Origin: Mycobacterium sp. 236(2023)
Lineage (GTDB): Bacteria > Actinomycetota > Actinomycetes > Mycobacteriales > Mycobacteriaceae
Length of the DNA: 64,000 nucleotides
Direction: 5' to 3'
Assembly: GCF_029623955.1 (NCBI RefSeq)
Contig: NZ_JARSBP010000002.1
Span: forward strand, 1-64,000
Below, piece by piece: positions 34,397-44,526 of this stretch (positions within the stretch are counted from its first letter, which is position 1; each line of letters begins with the position of its first letter). Both the position numbers and the translations under genes were made by a program. The notes beneath the pieces were generated by a model. It made no database searches. It saw only the letters and a program-made list of their open reading frames with translations, and was not told the origin of the DNA.

Positions 34397-34690
34397 GTGG
34401 AGCTCCTCAACCTGACGGATTACGTCCTCTCGGCGTTGCAGGTCGCTGTATTGGTGGCGTCGGTCTACGCCTTCGTGCACGCGGCGATGCAGCGGCCCGA
34501 CGCGTACACCGCCGCTGAGAAGCTGACCAAGCCGGTGTGGCTGTTGATCCTCGGTGGCGCTGTCGCTTGCGCGTCCATCCTCAGTTTTGTTTTCGGCATC
34601 ACCGGAGTCGCCATCGCCGCCGTCGCATCCGGCGTCTACCTCGTCGACGTCCGGCCCAAGATCCTGGAGATCCAAGGGAAGTCGCGCTAG
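34397..34690 (+). CDS. DUF2516 family membrane protein (Rv0476-like)
   Basis: The 97-residue protein starts at a GTG and has three hydrophobic segments: about residues 12-32, 48-66 and 70-85. The [22 protein letters not shown] segment between the first two is typical of DUF2516. It overlaps the next gene by one base (TAGTG), so it forms an operon with the secreted protein and deoC. Function unknown. Confidence 0.85.
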   Translation: MELLNLTDYVLSALQVAVLVASVYAFVHAAMQRPDAYTAAEKLTKPVWLLILGGAVACASILSFVFGITGVAIAAVASGVYLVDVRPKILEIQGKSR

Positions 34691-35097
34691 TGCGCACAGT
34701 CTTCGCTCTGGCCGGCGCGCTGGTCGCCGGTGGCCTTGCTCTGGCTCCCTCCGCCGCGGCCTCGCCGACGGGACCGCCGTACGTCGACCACGTCGAATGG
34801 GCGAAATGGGGCGACCTTTCGAGTCTGCGGGTGTACCCGACCCCGTCGGCACGCGCGTCCTCGGGCCATGCGGGCACGCAGCCCATGGCCGCACAGGCGT
34901 GGTCGGAGGTGCTGGCACTGTCTCCGGATGCCGCGATCCCCGGCATGGAGGAACAGTTCATGTGCCACTGGAACTTCGCCGAGTTCGTGGAGCCCGGCAA
35001 GGTGAGCTGGAATCTCGAACCGTGGCGGCCTGAGGTCAGCTATGACGAGATGATCGCCAACCGGTGCAACCCTGGCGGTACCGAAGAGCCCTTCTGA
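34690..35097 (+). CDS. Secreted DUF2599-like protein (Rv0477-like)
   Basis: From the GTG at 34690 the protein has 135 residues. A Sec signal peptide ([20 protein letters not shown]) ends near the ASA/AAAS cleavage region at about residue 24. The mature part contains the conserved [20 protein letters not shown] segment and [20 protein letters not shown]. The longer frame upstream would overlap the previous gene and is not supported. The family is secreted and uncharacterised. Confidence 0.82.
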   Translation: MRTVFALAGALVAGGLALAPSAAASPTGPPYVDHVEWAKWGDLSSLRVYPTPSARASSGHAGTQPMAAQAWSEVLALSPDAAIPGMEEQFMCHWNFAEFVEPGKVSWNLEPWRPEVSYDEMIANRCNPGGTEEPF

Positions 35098-35777
35098 TGG
35101 GTTCCTACACCCGCGCCCACGTCGCGGCGCTCGTCGATCACACGTTGCTCAAACCCGAAGCGTCCGAAGCGGACATCGCGGTGCTGGTCAGGGAAGCCGC
35201 CGACCTCGACGTGTTCGCGGTCTGCGTGTCGCCGACCTTGGTGGCCGCCGCCGCCGCTTTTGACACGAGCGGGCGCGCGATCGCGTCGGTCGTCGGATTC
35301 CCTTCGGGCAAGCACCTTTCGGTGGTCAAGGCCCAAGAAGCGCGAGCGGCGGTGCAGGCGGGTGCTGCCGAGATCGACATGGTCATCGACGTCGGCGCCA
35401 CTCTGGCGGGTGAACTCGACGCTGTCCACGCCGACATCGCCGCGGTGCGCGCAGGGGTTCCCCAGGCGCTGCTCAAGGTGATCGTCGAGTCGGCCGCGCT
35501 GCTGGAATTCAGCGGCGACCCTATTCTCGTCGACGTGTGCCGAGTCGCCGAGGATGCGGGCGCGGATTTCGTCAAGACCTCCACGGGTTTTCACCCCAGC
35601 GGAGGAGCGTCACCGCGGGCGGTCGAGCTGATGGCCGGCGCCGTCGACGGCCGCCTCGGGGTCAAGGCCAGCGGCGGAATCCGTACTGCGGCAGCAGCAA
35701 TCGCGATGCTCGACGCCGGGGCCACCCGGCTCGGGTTGTCCGGCAGCCGGGCGGTGCTGGACGGCTTCGACGGTTAG
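35097..35777 (+). CDS. deoC: Deoxyribose-phosphate aldolase
   Basis: The 226-residue enzyme cleaves 2-deoxyribose 5-phosphate to acetaldehyde and glyceraldehyde 3-phosphate. The Schiff-base lysine is Lys160 in FVKTSTGF and the second active-site lysine is Lys190 in GVKASGG. The [10 protein letters not shown] opening is diagnostic. Its ATG overlaps the previous stop as TGATG. It corresponds to Rv0478, and its stop overlaps that of the convergent DUF2993 gene by 4 bp. Confidence 0.96.
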   Translation: MGSYTRAHVAALVDHTLLKPEASEADIAVLVREAADLDVFAVCVSPTLVAAAAAFDTSGRAIASVVGFPSGKHLSVVKAQEARAAVQAGAAEIDMVIDVGATLAGELDAVHADIAAVRAGVPQALLKVIVESAALLEFSGDPILVDVCRVAEDAGADFVKTSTGFHPSGGASPRAVELMAGAVDGRLGVKASGGIRTAAAAIAMLDAGATRLGLSGSRAVLDGFDG

Positions 35778-36637
35778 AGCCCTGCGAAGCAGGGGTCCTG
35801 CTCGCCCTTGGGGATCGTCGCGTTGCGTGTCGAGAACTGGCTCACCACACCGGATTCGGTGACCTCGACCGAATCGGCCTTGATGTTCATCGGGTAGTCC
35901 TGGGTCAGCTGGTCGGTGAACGCGTCCAGCGCCGGCTGCACTGCCTCCCGGGGCAGCGTGAAGCCCAGCCCGGTGACCTGCTGCACCTGCAGCGAGAGTC
36001 CTCCGTTGACGACCTCGGGCTTGGCGGTGATGCTGCCCAGCGCGCCCTCGAGTTCGATGGTGCCGTCGTTTTCGTTGGTGGTCACGCCGGTGACGAAGCT
36101 ACCCACCAGTGGGATCGCTCCCTGGATGGTCTGCTTGATGCCTTCGGCGGTCCAGCTGATGTTGGCCACCAGTGAACCGATGGAACCGCTGGAGGTCTGG
36201 GTGTCCTCGATGCGGACATCGTTGATGTCGATGTTGACCTTCATGCCCTTGGCGTCGCGGATCTGATTGCCCGCGGTCTCAATTTGGATGTTGGTGTAGT
36301 GCCCCGACATGTGCTGCAGCAGGAACGGGGGCATGACCCCGAACGAGACGGTGGCGTCGTCCTGGACGACGCACTCGATCGTTCCGGCGACGACGGTGTC
36401 GGCACGGTTGCGCGCATAGAGTTCGCCGCCGAGGAGGCCGGCGAACACGAGGGCCAGCGCGATGACGACGACCAGAACGATCGAGACCGGGTCGCTGAAG
36501 ATCCGCTTGACCTTCGCGCCCGTCGAGACGTCCTCGCCCGAGGGCGCTGATGGCGGCTGAGCAGGCGGATAGCCGGGCTCCTGGGGGAACGACGGCGGTC
36601 CGGGCTGCTGTGGCGGTTGGGACCAGGGGTCAGTCAC
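35774..36637 (-). CDS. DUF2993 (LmeA-like) membrane-anchored protein (Rv0479c-like)
   Basis: The 287-residue protein has a Pro/Gln-rich cytoplasmic N-terminus (about 1-40), one membrane segment (about 48-70) and an exported DUF2993 domain. The domain includes [25 protein letters not shown] and a C-terminal [15 protein letters not shown] strand. The family includes LmeA, a periplasmic lipid-binding factor in mannan synthesis, but that exact role is not shown here. It follows the nitrilase gene with a 4-bp overlap. Confidence 0.82.
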   Translation of the reverse strand: MTDPWSQPPQQPGPPSFPQEPGYPPAQPPSAPSGEDVSTGAKVKRIFSDPVSIVLVVVIALALVFAGLLGGELYARNRADTVVAGTIECVVQDDATVSFGVMPPFLLQHMSGHYTNIQIETAGNQIRDAKGMKVNIDINDVRIEDTQTSSGSIGSLVANISWTAEGIKQTIQGAIPLVGSFVTGVTTNENDGTIELEGALGSITAKPEVVNGGLSLQVQQVTGLGFTLPREAVQPALDAFTDQLTQDYPMNIKADSVEVTESGVVSQFSTRNATIPKGEQDPCFAGL

Positions 36638-37470
36638 CCCCGCGATTCTGCCCTACGCCGATGAGCCAGACCTGAGCGGTTGTCCATGACCGCCACCGTC
36701 GTGCGCGCCTTGCGGACCGCATCGAGGTCCACATCGCACACCAGGAGCTCGGGATCGTCACCCGCGGCGACCAGCACTTCCCCGAGCGCCGAGGCCACCA
36801 CGCTGCCTCCGACACCGGTCGGTCCCAGCGCCGCGATCTCGTCGCCGGGATACGCCTGGCCGACGGCGGCGACGACACTGTTCGTGTCGATCGCGCGGGC
36901 CCGCGCGAGCAGCGTCCACTGGTCGAGCTTGCCCGGGCCGGTGCCCCAGGACGCGTGCGCGGTGATCAGCTCGGCGCCCTGCTCGGCGAGCGCGACGTAG
37001 AGCTCCGGGAAGCGGATGTCGTAGCAGAGCGTCAAGCCGACTTTGATCCCGTCGACCTCGATGACGACGGGATCGTGGCCGGGAGCGACGGTCTTGGACT
37101 CCTTGAAGCCGAACGCGTCGTAGAGGTGGATCTTGTCGTAGCGCGCCTCCACCCCTGGACCCGTGGCGAGCAATGAGTTAGTGACCCGGCCGGCAGGTTC
37201 TTCCTGGGAGGGCACGAACATGCCCGCGACAACGACGATGCCAGCCCGTGTCGCGATATCGCGGACCGCGTTGGCCCACGGCCCGTCGAACGGCTCGGCG
37301 ACATCGCCGAGCGGAACCCCGAAGCGCACCATCGTCGCTTCGGGGAACAGCACGAGCGACGCCCCGGCCTCGGCGGCCTTGTTCGTGTACTCCTCGACGA
37401 GGGCGAGGTTGACCGCCGGGTCGGTGCTGCTGCGGATCTGGGCTAACGCCACACGCATTTCGGAGCGCAT
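36634..37470 (-). CDS. Carbon-nitrogen hydrolase (nitrilase superfamily, Rv0480c-like)
   Basis: The 278-residue protein has the Glu-Lys-Cys triad of the superfamily: Glu in LVLFPEATM near residue 44, Lys in YDKIHLYDAFG near 118, and Cys in GLTLCYDIRFPEL near 153. It probably hydrolyses an omega-amide or dipeptide-type amide; deaminated glutathione amidase is one possible assignment. The first Met at 37470 and one at 37458 are both plausible starts. Cytoplasmic. Confidence 0.9.
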   Translation of the reverse strand: MRSEMRVALAQIRSSTDPAVNLALVEEYTNKAAEAGASLVLFPEATMVRFGVPLGDVAEPFDGPWANAVRDIATRAGIVVVAGMFVPSQEEPAGRVTNSLLATGPGVEARYDKIHLYDAFGFKESKTVAPGHDPVVIEVDGIKVGLTLCYDIRFPELYVALAEQGAELITAHASWGTGPGKLDQWTLLARARAIDTNSVVAAVGQAYPGDEIAALGPTGVGGSVVASALGEVLVAAGDDPELLVCDVDLDAVRKARTTVAVMDNRSGLAHRRRAESRG

Positions 37471-37483
37471 GCGCCCAGAGTAG

Positions 37484-38641
37484 TTACGGGCCCCAGGCCG
37501 GACGGTTGGCCTTGGCCGACTTCTTGCCGAGCTTGCCGGATCTGACCTGCGCGGCCAGGCTGTCGAGGATCACCCGCGAGCTCATCAGCGCGGTCTGCTC
37601 GGCCCAGTCATACGGCGGTGAGCATTCGACGACCTCGATGCCCGCCAGGCCGGGCTCGGAGATCATCTTGACCAGGTTCAGCGCCTCGCGCGGCAGCAGG
37701 CCGCCCGGCTCGGGCCAACCGGTGCCCGGCACGAAGCCCGCATCGATGACGTCGATGTCGAACGACAGGTAGACGGCCTTGGCGCCCTTCCACGCGATCT
37801 CCAGGGCCATTTCGGCGATCTTCTCGATGCCGACGCGCTCGACGTCACCGACGGTCATCACCGTCGATTTGCGCTGACGGCCGACCTGGACACCCTCACG
37901 TGGGCTCTGCCAGCCGCCGATACCGATCTGGACGAGGTTGGTCGCGGGGGCGTTCTTGATGTTGGTGGCGTGGAACCACGGCGTGGTGTGCATCCGCTCG
38001 TCGAGATCGGTTTCCTGGGTGTCGACGTGGCGGTCGAAGTGGATGATGCCGATGTTGCCGTCCATGTACGGCGCCATGCCGCGGATCGTCGGGAAGCCGA
38101 TCGAGTGATCGCCGCCGAGCACGATCGGCATGACGCCCTTCTGCACCACATGCGCCATGGCCTGGCTGATCTGGTCGAACGACTTCTCCAGGTTGCCCGG
38201 GATCGTGAACACGTCGCCGATGTCGACCATGTTGAGTTGCTCGCGCAGATCGACACCGGACTCGTAGTTGTAGGTGCCGAACAGGTTCGTGGAGCGGCGG
38301 ATGCCCTGCGGCCCGAAACGGGTGCCCGGGCGGTAGGTGGCTCCGGCGTCGAGTGGGACGCCGAAGATGGCGACCTCGGCATCGTCGACCTCGTTGACGT
38401 CCTCGATGAACGGGCACTTGAGGAACGTGCCGCGCTCGCCGGCGAAGTGCGGCTTCTCGCCGCGCACGAACGTCGAGATGGTGCGGTCGTTGATGGACGG
38501 CGCAGCCTCCAGCCCGAAGCTGAGGCCGCGGTCGATCTCCTCGCGGAGGCGCCGGTCGCCCAGCTTCTCCTCGACCTGCTGCGCCCAGGCCCCCTCCGCG
38601 TTGATCACGGACGGGTCCGGACGTTCCGGGTAATCGGACAC
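37484..38641 (-). CDS. Agmatinase/guanidine hydrolase-like ureohydrolase
   Basis: The 385-residue protein starts at a GTG with GAGGAG 7 nt upstream; conservation does not extend into the open frame above it. It is a binuclear-metal ureohydrolase. Ligand motifs are GGDHSIGFP, HFDRHVDTQ (Arg in place of the common Ala of DAHxD) and SFDIDVIDAGFVPGTG. Its long N-terminal region (about 80 residues before KCPFIED) and length near 390 resemble Ni-dependent guanidine hydrolases of the GdmH type more than classic SpeB, as I recall. It is divergent from a transporter with a guanidine riboswitch, which favours guanidine as substrate. Agmatine or guanidinobutyrate remain possible. Confidence 0.85.
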   Translation of the reverse strand: MSDYPERPDPSVINAEGAWAQQVEEKLGDRRLREEIDRGLSFGLEAAPSINDRTISTFVRGEKPHFAGERGTFLKCPFIEDVNEVDDAEVAIFGVPLDAGATYRPGTRFGPQGIRRSTNLFGTYNYESGVDLREQLNMVDIGDVFTIPGNLEKSFDQISQAMAHVVQKGVMPIVLGGDHSIGFPTIRGMAPYMDGNIGIIHFDRHVDTQETDLDERMHTTPWFHATNIKNAPATNLVQIGIGGWQSPREGVQVGRQRKSTVMTVGDVERVGIEKIAEMALEIAWKGAKAVYLSFDIDVIDAGFVPGTGWPEPGGLLPREALNLVKMISEPGLAGIEVVECSPPYDWAEQTALMSSRVILDSLAAQVRSGKLGKKSAKANRPAWGP

Positions 38642-38985
38642 GGGAGTTCTCCTCACGCGTCGTCTTGTCGCTGACCGGGTACGACGCACCTCGTCCGGGG
38701 CGCCGGGTCGCACGGCACCTCCGATCACCTCAACACGGCCGCGCAGGCCTGTCCAGCGGTGAAGGAAACGCATCGTTAACACACGGTGCGATGTCACGTA
38801 ATGCGCGAGGTCTTTTCTGGCTGGGACTCACACGCATGTGTGGGGCGCGCCTAGGGTTCCGCCGGCTGAGTTCATCGCGATGGTCGGGTCTGGTCCGAGA
38901 GGTGCAGGCGGCCGGCACCGAAGCTCGGTCGCTCCACGGCGGGACAAAAGCCCGGGAGACTCCACAGTTCCATACGGAGACTCCC
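38642..38985. other. Divergent intergenic region of the guanidine module
   Basis: This 344-bp gap separates the ureohydrolase and symporter starts. The right half is the riboswitch. The left half (38642-38840) must hold both promoters; I see no clear -10/-35 pair and no second ykkC element on the minus strand before the ureohydrolase. Confidence 0.7.
38845..38963 (+). promoter_or_regulatory. Guanidine-I (ykkC) riboswitch
   Basis: The conserved blocks appear in order with correct spacing: CTAGGGTTCCG (38851-38861), CTGGTCCGAGAGG (38890-38902), ACGGC (38936-38940) and GGGACAAAAGCCCGGGAGA (38941-38959). This is the ykkC class that senses free guanidinium. It lies 22 bp before the start of the symporter. 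Its 3' end contains CTCC (38960-38963), able to pair with the GGAG ribosome binding site (38976-38979), so control of translation is likely. Subtypes for ppGpp or PRPP share much of this consensus; the ACGG-GGGACAAAAG block and gene context favour guanidine. Confidence 0.92.
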
Positions 38986-40521
38986 ATGATCCTTCTCGGC
39001 GTGGCGATCAGCATCGCCGTTGTCGTCGCTGTCGGCTTCTACGTGTCGAAACGCATCGAAGGCGACAGTTCCAACTTCCTCGTCGGCGGCCGCATGCTGC
39101 CGTTCTGGCTCGTCGGCGGTGCGCTGATGGGCGCTGCGGTCGACACCAACGCCACCCTCGGAAACACCGACCTGGCCTTCGAATTCGGCTTCTGGGCCGG
39201 CGCGTGCCTGCCGCTGGGTCTTGCTCTGTGCCTTCTCATCACCGGCATCTTCTTCGCCAAGCCGATGAACCGGATGGGGCTCACGTCGTTCCCCGACTAC
39301 TACCGGCTGCGGTTCGGCCGCTCGGTCGAGGTCAGCTCGTCGATCCTGCTGGCGATCGCGTTCTGCATGCTGGTCGCGGGCAACCTGGTCGCGGGCGGCC
39401 TGCTGTTCAACTACTTCCTCGGGATGCCGTACTGGCTCGGTGTCGTGCTGATCGCGGCAATCGCGGTGGCCTACACCGGAACCGGCGGTCTGATCGCCGA
39501 CGCGTACACCGCGATCATCCAGATGACGCTGATCCTGGTCGGCGCGGTCGGCCTGTTCATCTGGATGTCGAGCACGCACGGCATCAACATCGCCGAAGGC
39601 ACAGGGCCTTTCGCGCTCGGGCAGCTGTCCGACCCGGCGCAGGGCGCCGTCATCAACTGGGCGACGTTGATCGCGCTCGGCATCGGTGACATCGTCGCGA
39701 TCGACTTCATGGCCCGCGTGTTCTCGGCCAAGTCGCCCGAGGCTGCCCGCAGGGCATGCTTCTCCGCGTCGGCGGGCACCGTCGCGATCTGCGTGCCGTT
39801 CGGACTCGTTGTGCTGGCCGCGCATTCGTTCATGCCGGAAGAGCTCGACGGTCCGGTGCTGTTCGTGCTGCTGGACCAGTTCGCGCCCGTCGGATTGACC
39901 GTGCTGGTGCTGTGCGGCCTTGTCGGTGCGTCGATGTCGACCGCCAACGGCGCCATCCTCGCGATCTCCAATGTGTGCGTCCGCAACCTCGGTGGGGTGC
40001 GCCGCGTGCACGAGCCGGGCCAGCGGGACCCGCTGTTGAAGGCGACCCGCATCGCGATGGTCCCGATGACGCTGTTCTCGATCCTGTTCGCGATCTACGT
40101 GCAGCAGACCGGCATCCTGCTCACCCTCGCGTTCGACCTGATGCTGGCCTGCCTGGTGGTTCCGTTCATCCTCGGCTTGGTGTGGCGCCGAGGAACGACG
40201 ACGGCCGCGATGGCGTCGATCGCGGTCGGATTCGTCGTCCGGATCGTGCTGTTCGTGATGACGCCGACGATGTTCGGCGTCGAGAACACGATCCTCTACA
40301 TCCCGAACGACATCGTCGGGGCGTCGTTCGACGGGTGGCCGACGTTCATCGCGTTCGCGGCGGGACTGACCACCTACCTCGTGGTGTCGCTGCTGACGAA
40401 GCCTGCGCAGTTGCGCGGGCTCGACATCCAGGTGGCTCAGGACGTCGACGACGCACTCGACGATCCCGGCCGGTTCGAGGGTGAGCCCGTTCTGGCGAAG
40501 GTGCCTGCCGAGGCGACGTGA
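38986..40521 (+). CDS. Sodium:solute symporter (SSS family), guanidine riboswitch-controlled
   Basis: From the ATG at 38986 (GGAG 6 nt upstream) the protein has 511 residues and about 13 membrane segments. The SSS signature is visible in FLVGGRMLPFWLVGGALMG, TNATLGNTDLAFEFGFWAG, FPDYYRLRFGRSVEV and GLVGASMSTANGAILAISN. The last holds the Na-site helix 8-like Ser/Thr pair. It ends in a polar cytoplasmic tail. The riboswitch before it predicts expression when guanidinium accumulates. SSS proteins are usually uptake systems, so it may import guanidine or a guanidino compound for the adjacent hydrolase. Export is less likely for this family. Confidence 0.9.
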   Translation: MILLGVAISIAVVVAVGFYVSKRIEGDSSNFLVGGRMLPFWLVGGALMGAAVDTNATLGNTDLAFEFGFWAGACLPLGLALCLLITGIFFAKPMNRMGLTSFPDYYRLRFGRSVEVSSSILLAIAFCMLVAGNLVAGGLLFNYFLGMPYWLGVVLIAAIAVAYTGTGGLIADAYTAIIQMTLILVGAVGLFIWMSSTHGINIAEGTGPFALGQLSDPAQGAVINWATLIALGIGDIVAIDFMARVFSAKSPEAARRACFSASAGTVAICVPFGLVVLAAHSFMPEELDGPVLFVLLDQFAPVGLTVLVLCGLVGASMSTANGAILAISNVCVRNLGGVRRVHEPGQRDPLLKATRIAMVPMTLFSILFAIYVQQTGILLTLAFDLMLACLVVPFILGLVWRRGTTTAAMASIAVGFVVRIVLFVMTPTMFGVENTILYIPNDIVGASFDGWPTFIAFAAGLTTYLVVSLLTKPAQLRGLDIQVAQDVDDALDDPGRFEGEPVLAKVPAEAT

Positions 40522-40522
40522 A

Positions 40523-41347
40523 TCACGACAGCGGCGCGACGGCGGACCACGGCACGGTGAGGACGCCGTCGCGCAGGCTCTTTCGCGGCATGGTGACGGG
40601 AAACCCTTCGGCGACAAGCAAATCCATCATTGCCCGCCAGCGGATCCGGGGTCCGAAGACGCCGTGCCCGGCCACGCTGGCCCAGGCCCGGTCTGCGGCG
40701 CGCAGCAGGGTGTGAATCGGCTGGCCTTCCACGTTGTGGTGGATGAGCGCCTTCGGCAGGCGTTCGGCGAGGTCGGAGGGGCGTTCGATGGCGAACGGGT
40801 CGCAGGCCAGCGTCAGGCTCACAGGGCCGGCCGAATCCAACAGCACCCAGCAGCACAGCCGGCCCAGCTCGTCGCAGGTGCCGTCGACGATCAGCCCGCC
40901 CGCCGCCACCCCCCGGCGCATCGACGCCCAGGCGTCGTGCACCGCCTCCTCCGGGTACTGGCGCAGAACGTTGAAGGCGCGCACCAGGACTGGGCGGTGA
41001 CCCGCCAATTCGAAACCGCCGAGGGCGAATTCGACGCCGGGGGTGGCTCCGTCGCGCGCCGCGGCCTGTCCGGCACGCACCCGTTCGGGTTCGATCTCCA
41101 GGCCGACGACGCGGACGTCGCGGCGGACTTCGCGAAGGCGCACCGCCAATTCCAGTGTCGTCACGGGTTTGGCGCCGTAGCCGAGGTCGACGACCAGCGG
41201 GTCGGGCGATGCCTGCAGTGCGGTGCGGACCCGGGACGAGTGGACCAGCCAGCGGTCGCTTCGGCGCAGCCGGTTATGGCCAGTGGTGCCGCGTGTCACC
41301 TGTCCGATGGGCTGCGCACGTGAGGAGCATGGGGTGCCCTGCGCCAT
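40523..41347 (-). CDS. SAM-dependent methyltransferase
   Basis: The 274-residue protein has a class I SAM-binding motif VVDLGYGAKPVTTLELA near residue 52, an acidic GLEIEPERV at the end of strand 2 and a motif IV-like VRAFNVLRQY. Its stop is 1 bp from the symporter stop on the opposite strand. It lies 21 bp downstream of the DUF2505 stop and may be co-transcribed. The substrate is unknown. Confidence 0.82.
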   Translation of the reverse strand: MAQGTPCSSRAQPIGQVTRGTTGHNRLRRSDRWLVHSSRVRTALQASPDPLVVDLGYGAKPVTTLELAVRLREVRRDVRVVGLEIEPERVRAGQAAARDGATPGVEFALGGFELAGHRPVLVRAFNVLRQYPEEAVHDAWASMRRGVAAGGLIVDGTCDELGRLCCWVLLDSAGPVSLTLACDPFAIERPSDLAERLPKALIHHNVEGQPIHTLLRAADRAWASVAGHGVFGPRIRWRAMMDLLVAEGFPVTMPRKSLRDGVLTVPWSAVAPLS

Positions 41348-41368
41348 GGGTCGATGGTAGAGACCCGA

Positions 41369-41890
41369 TCAGCAGTTCTGCGTGATCCACACCGTGGTGA
41401 ACCGTTGTTCGGCGGTCAGCAGGTGGAGCAACTGGCTGCCGATGAAGTTCTCGATCTTGCCGCCGACCAGCGGCACGCGGACCTCTACGGTGGCCGCGAA
41501 CGTCAGCCGGGAGCCGATCGCGCCGGTGGCGCCGACCACCGAGGACAGCACCGCCTCCCCGGTGAGCGTGGCGGGCGCCCCCGGGATGGAACCGCGCACC
41601 ACCGCCGTCGCGCGCTTACCCGCGACGGGAGTCCAGATCTCTTCGCGGACGAAGCTGAGGTCACCGCGATGGAACTGCGTGACCACCGCGGGCAGCCGGT
41701 CGGCGCGCAGCGTCTGCGTGGTCTTGACGCGGATGCCGCCCGCGTCGTCGATCACCATCTCGTCGAGCGTGGCGTGGTCGGATCCGGAGTCCTCGAGGCG
41801 GACCAGCCAGTACTCCTCGTCGCTGAACGCCGTGTGTACCTGCTCGACCGTGCCCTCGTATTCGGCGGCGACGTCGAATGAACGCGGCAT
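41369..41890 (-). CDS. DUF2505 family protein (Rv0481c-like)
   Basis: The 173-residue protein fits the DUF2505/START-like pattern: RSFDVAAEYEGTVEQVHTAFSDEEYWLVRL at the N-terminus, VKTTQTLRADRLPAVV, and a C-terminal GKIENFIGSQLLHLLTAEQRF helix. START-like proteins bind hydrophobic ligands. It is divergent from murB with a 26-bp gap, as Rv0481c is from Rv0482. Confidence 0.85.
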   Translation of the reverse strand: MPRSFDVAAEYEGTVEQVHTAFSDEEYWLVRLEDSGSDHATLDEMVIDDAGGIRVKTTQTLRADRLPAVVTQFHRGDLSFVREEIWTPVAGKRATAVVRGSIPGAPATLTGEAVLSSVVGATGAIGSRLTFAATVEVRVPLVGGKIENFIGSQLLHLLTAEQRFTTVWITQNC

Positions 41891-41916
41891 AGCTGGCCAC
41901 GCTACCGTTACCGCCC

Positions 41917-42966
<1,050 letters not shown>

Positions 42967-42981
42967 GTACCGTTGGTTCAC

Positions 42982-44283
42982 GTGAGCCCCGCTGAACCGC
43001 TGCCGTCGATCACGAGACGGCGAGCGCTGACCGCCTTTGCGGTCGGCATCGTGGCGCCCGGCGCTCTGGCAGCCTGCACGGTGCCCGGTACCAAGCCGGC
43101 AGCGGAGGAGGCGGCCGAAGAGGCCGCCAAGGCGCCGACCATCACCTACGAACCGGCCGATGCGTCGGCCGACGTGGCGCCCACCGGCGACGTCGGCGTC
43201 AAGGTCGAAGACGGATGGTTCCAGAAGGTCGCGCTGACCAACGTGAGCAGCGGCAAGGTCGTCGCGGGCGCGCTGAACAAGGACCGCACCGCATTCACGG
43301 TCACCGAGTCACTCGGCTACGGCGCGTCCTACGAGTGGGCGGGTTCGGCCGTCGGCCAGGACGGCAAGGCGGTGTCGCTCGAAGGTTCGTTCACCACCGT
43401 CACCCCGGAGACCGAGGTCAACGGCCAGTTCCAGCTGTCGGACGGGCAGACCGTCGGGGTCGCCGCGCCGATCATCCTGCAGTTCGATGCCTCGATCGCC
43501 GAGGACGACCGCGCGGAGGTCGAGAAGGCGCTCAAGGTGACAACGACGCCGCCGGTCGAGGGCAGCTGGGCGTGGCTTCCCGACGAAGTCGGCGGATCGC
43601 GGGCGCACTGGCGGACCAAGGAGTACTACCCCCCGGGCACCACGGTGCACGTCGACGCCGACCTGTACGGCGTGCCGTTCGGCGGAGGCGCCTACGGCGC
43701 GGCCGACTCGACACTGGATTTCACGATCGGCCGCTTCCAGGTGGTCAAGGCCGAGGCCTCGTCGCATCGCATCCAGGTCATCACCGACGCAGGCGTCATC
43801 ATGGATTTCCCGTGCAGCTACGGGGAGGGCGACCTGGACCGCAACGTCACCCGCAGCGGCATCCACGTGGTCACCGAGAAGTACGAGGACTTCTACATGA
43901 CCAACCCCGCCGCGGGTTACGCCAATGTCCACGAACGCTTCGCGGTCCGCATCTCCAACAACGGCGAGTTCATCCACTGCAACCCGAACAGCATCGGGTC
44001 GCAGGGCAACACCAACGTCACCAACGGCTGCATCAACCTGAACCTCGAGAACTCCGAGCAGTACTTCAACAGCGCGATGTACGGCGACCCCGTCGAGGTG
44101 ACGGGCACCCGCATCGACTTGTCCTACGCCGACGGCGACATCTGGGATTGGGTTGTGCCGTGGGAAGAGTGGAAGGCGATGTCTGCGCTCTCGGACGCCA
44201 AGGCGCCGGATCAGATCCCGAGCACCGCCCCGGCGACTCCGTCCGGTGCGCCGCAGCCGGTGGGCGGTCGCCCCGGCGGTTAG
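42982..44283 (+). CDS. lprQ: L,D-transpeptidase lipoprotein (LdtMt5/LprQ type)
   Basis: From the GTG at 42982 the protein has 433 residues. Residues 1-32 combine a twin-arginine-like RRRALTAF with a lipobox-like ALAAC, so it is exported and lipid-anchored. Two Ig-like domains (about 50-250) precede a YkuD catalytic domain. The catalytic region reads [11 protein letters not shown] followed by [10 protein letters not shown], so the usual HGC motif is NGC, with Asn in place of His. A Pro-rich tail ends the protein. It should form 3-3 cross-links in peptidoglycan. Confidence 0.92.
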   Translation: MSPAEPLPSITRRRALTAFAVGIVAPGALAACTVPGTKPAAEEAAEEAAKAPTITYEPADASADVAPTGDVGVKVEDGWFQKVALTNVSSGKVVAGALNKDRTAFTVTESLGYGASYEWAGSAVGQDGKAVSLEGSFTTVTPETEVNGQFQLSDGQTVGVAAPIILQFDASIAEDDRAEVEKALKVTTTPPVEGSWAWLPDEVGGSRAHWRTKEYYPPGTTVHVDADLYGVPFGGGAYGAADSTLDFTIGRFQVVKAEASSHRIQVITDAGVIMDFPCSYGEGDLDRNVTRSGIHVVTEKYEDFYMTNPAAGYANVHERFAVRISNNGEFIHCNPNSIGSQGNTNVTNGCINLNLENSEQYFNSAMYGDPVEVTGTRIDLSYADGDIWDWVVPWEEWKAMSALSDAKAPDQIPSTAPATPSGAPQPVGGRPGG

Positions 44284-44396
44284 TTCTCGTCGCCCGTCCA
44301 GAACGCTTCGAGAATCATCGCTTCGAGTGCGCTGCTCTCCAGCATCGCTTCCAGCGTGAAGTCGATCTCTTCAGTGGTCAGAGCCAGAGTAGCCAT
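44280..44396 (-). CDS. Candidate 38-residue acidic peptide
   Basis: A short frame starts at an ATG with GCGAGGA 6 nt upstream and ends in a TAA overlapping the lprQ stop. The peptide has no Cys. It contains LEAM twice and [15 protein letters not shown], predicting one acidic amphipathic helix, and ends TGDEN. A good ribosome site and a biased sequence support a real small protein; no family is recognised. The rest of the gap to 44526 shows nothing further. Confidence 0.45.
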   Translation of the reverse strand: MATLALTTEEIDFTLEAMLESSALEAMILEAFWTGDEN

Positions 44397-44526
44397 CGCA
44401 GTCCTCGCCTGTGGGTGCGCCTTCGGTGGACGCTACCCAGCTTCACCGCGGTTCCGAAGAACTTCCTGCGGATTTACCCAAGAAATTGACGGTGAAAGCG
44501 CTGACAATCTGCTGAGAACGCCCGTC

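Noticed and set aside
38642..38850. Possible second guanidine riboswitch on the minus strand before the ureohydrolase
   Set aside because: None of the conserved ykkC blocks is found in that orientation.
38872..40617. 581-codon minus-strand frame under the symporter
   Set aside because: Composition is Arg/Asp/His/Gln-rich as expected for the antisense of a membrane protein gene in GC-rich DNA; no domain is visible.
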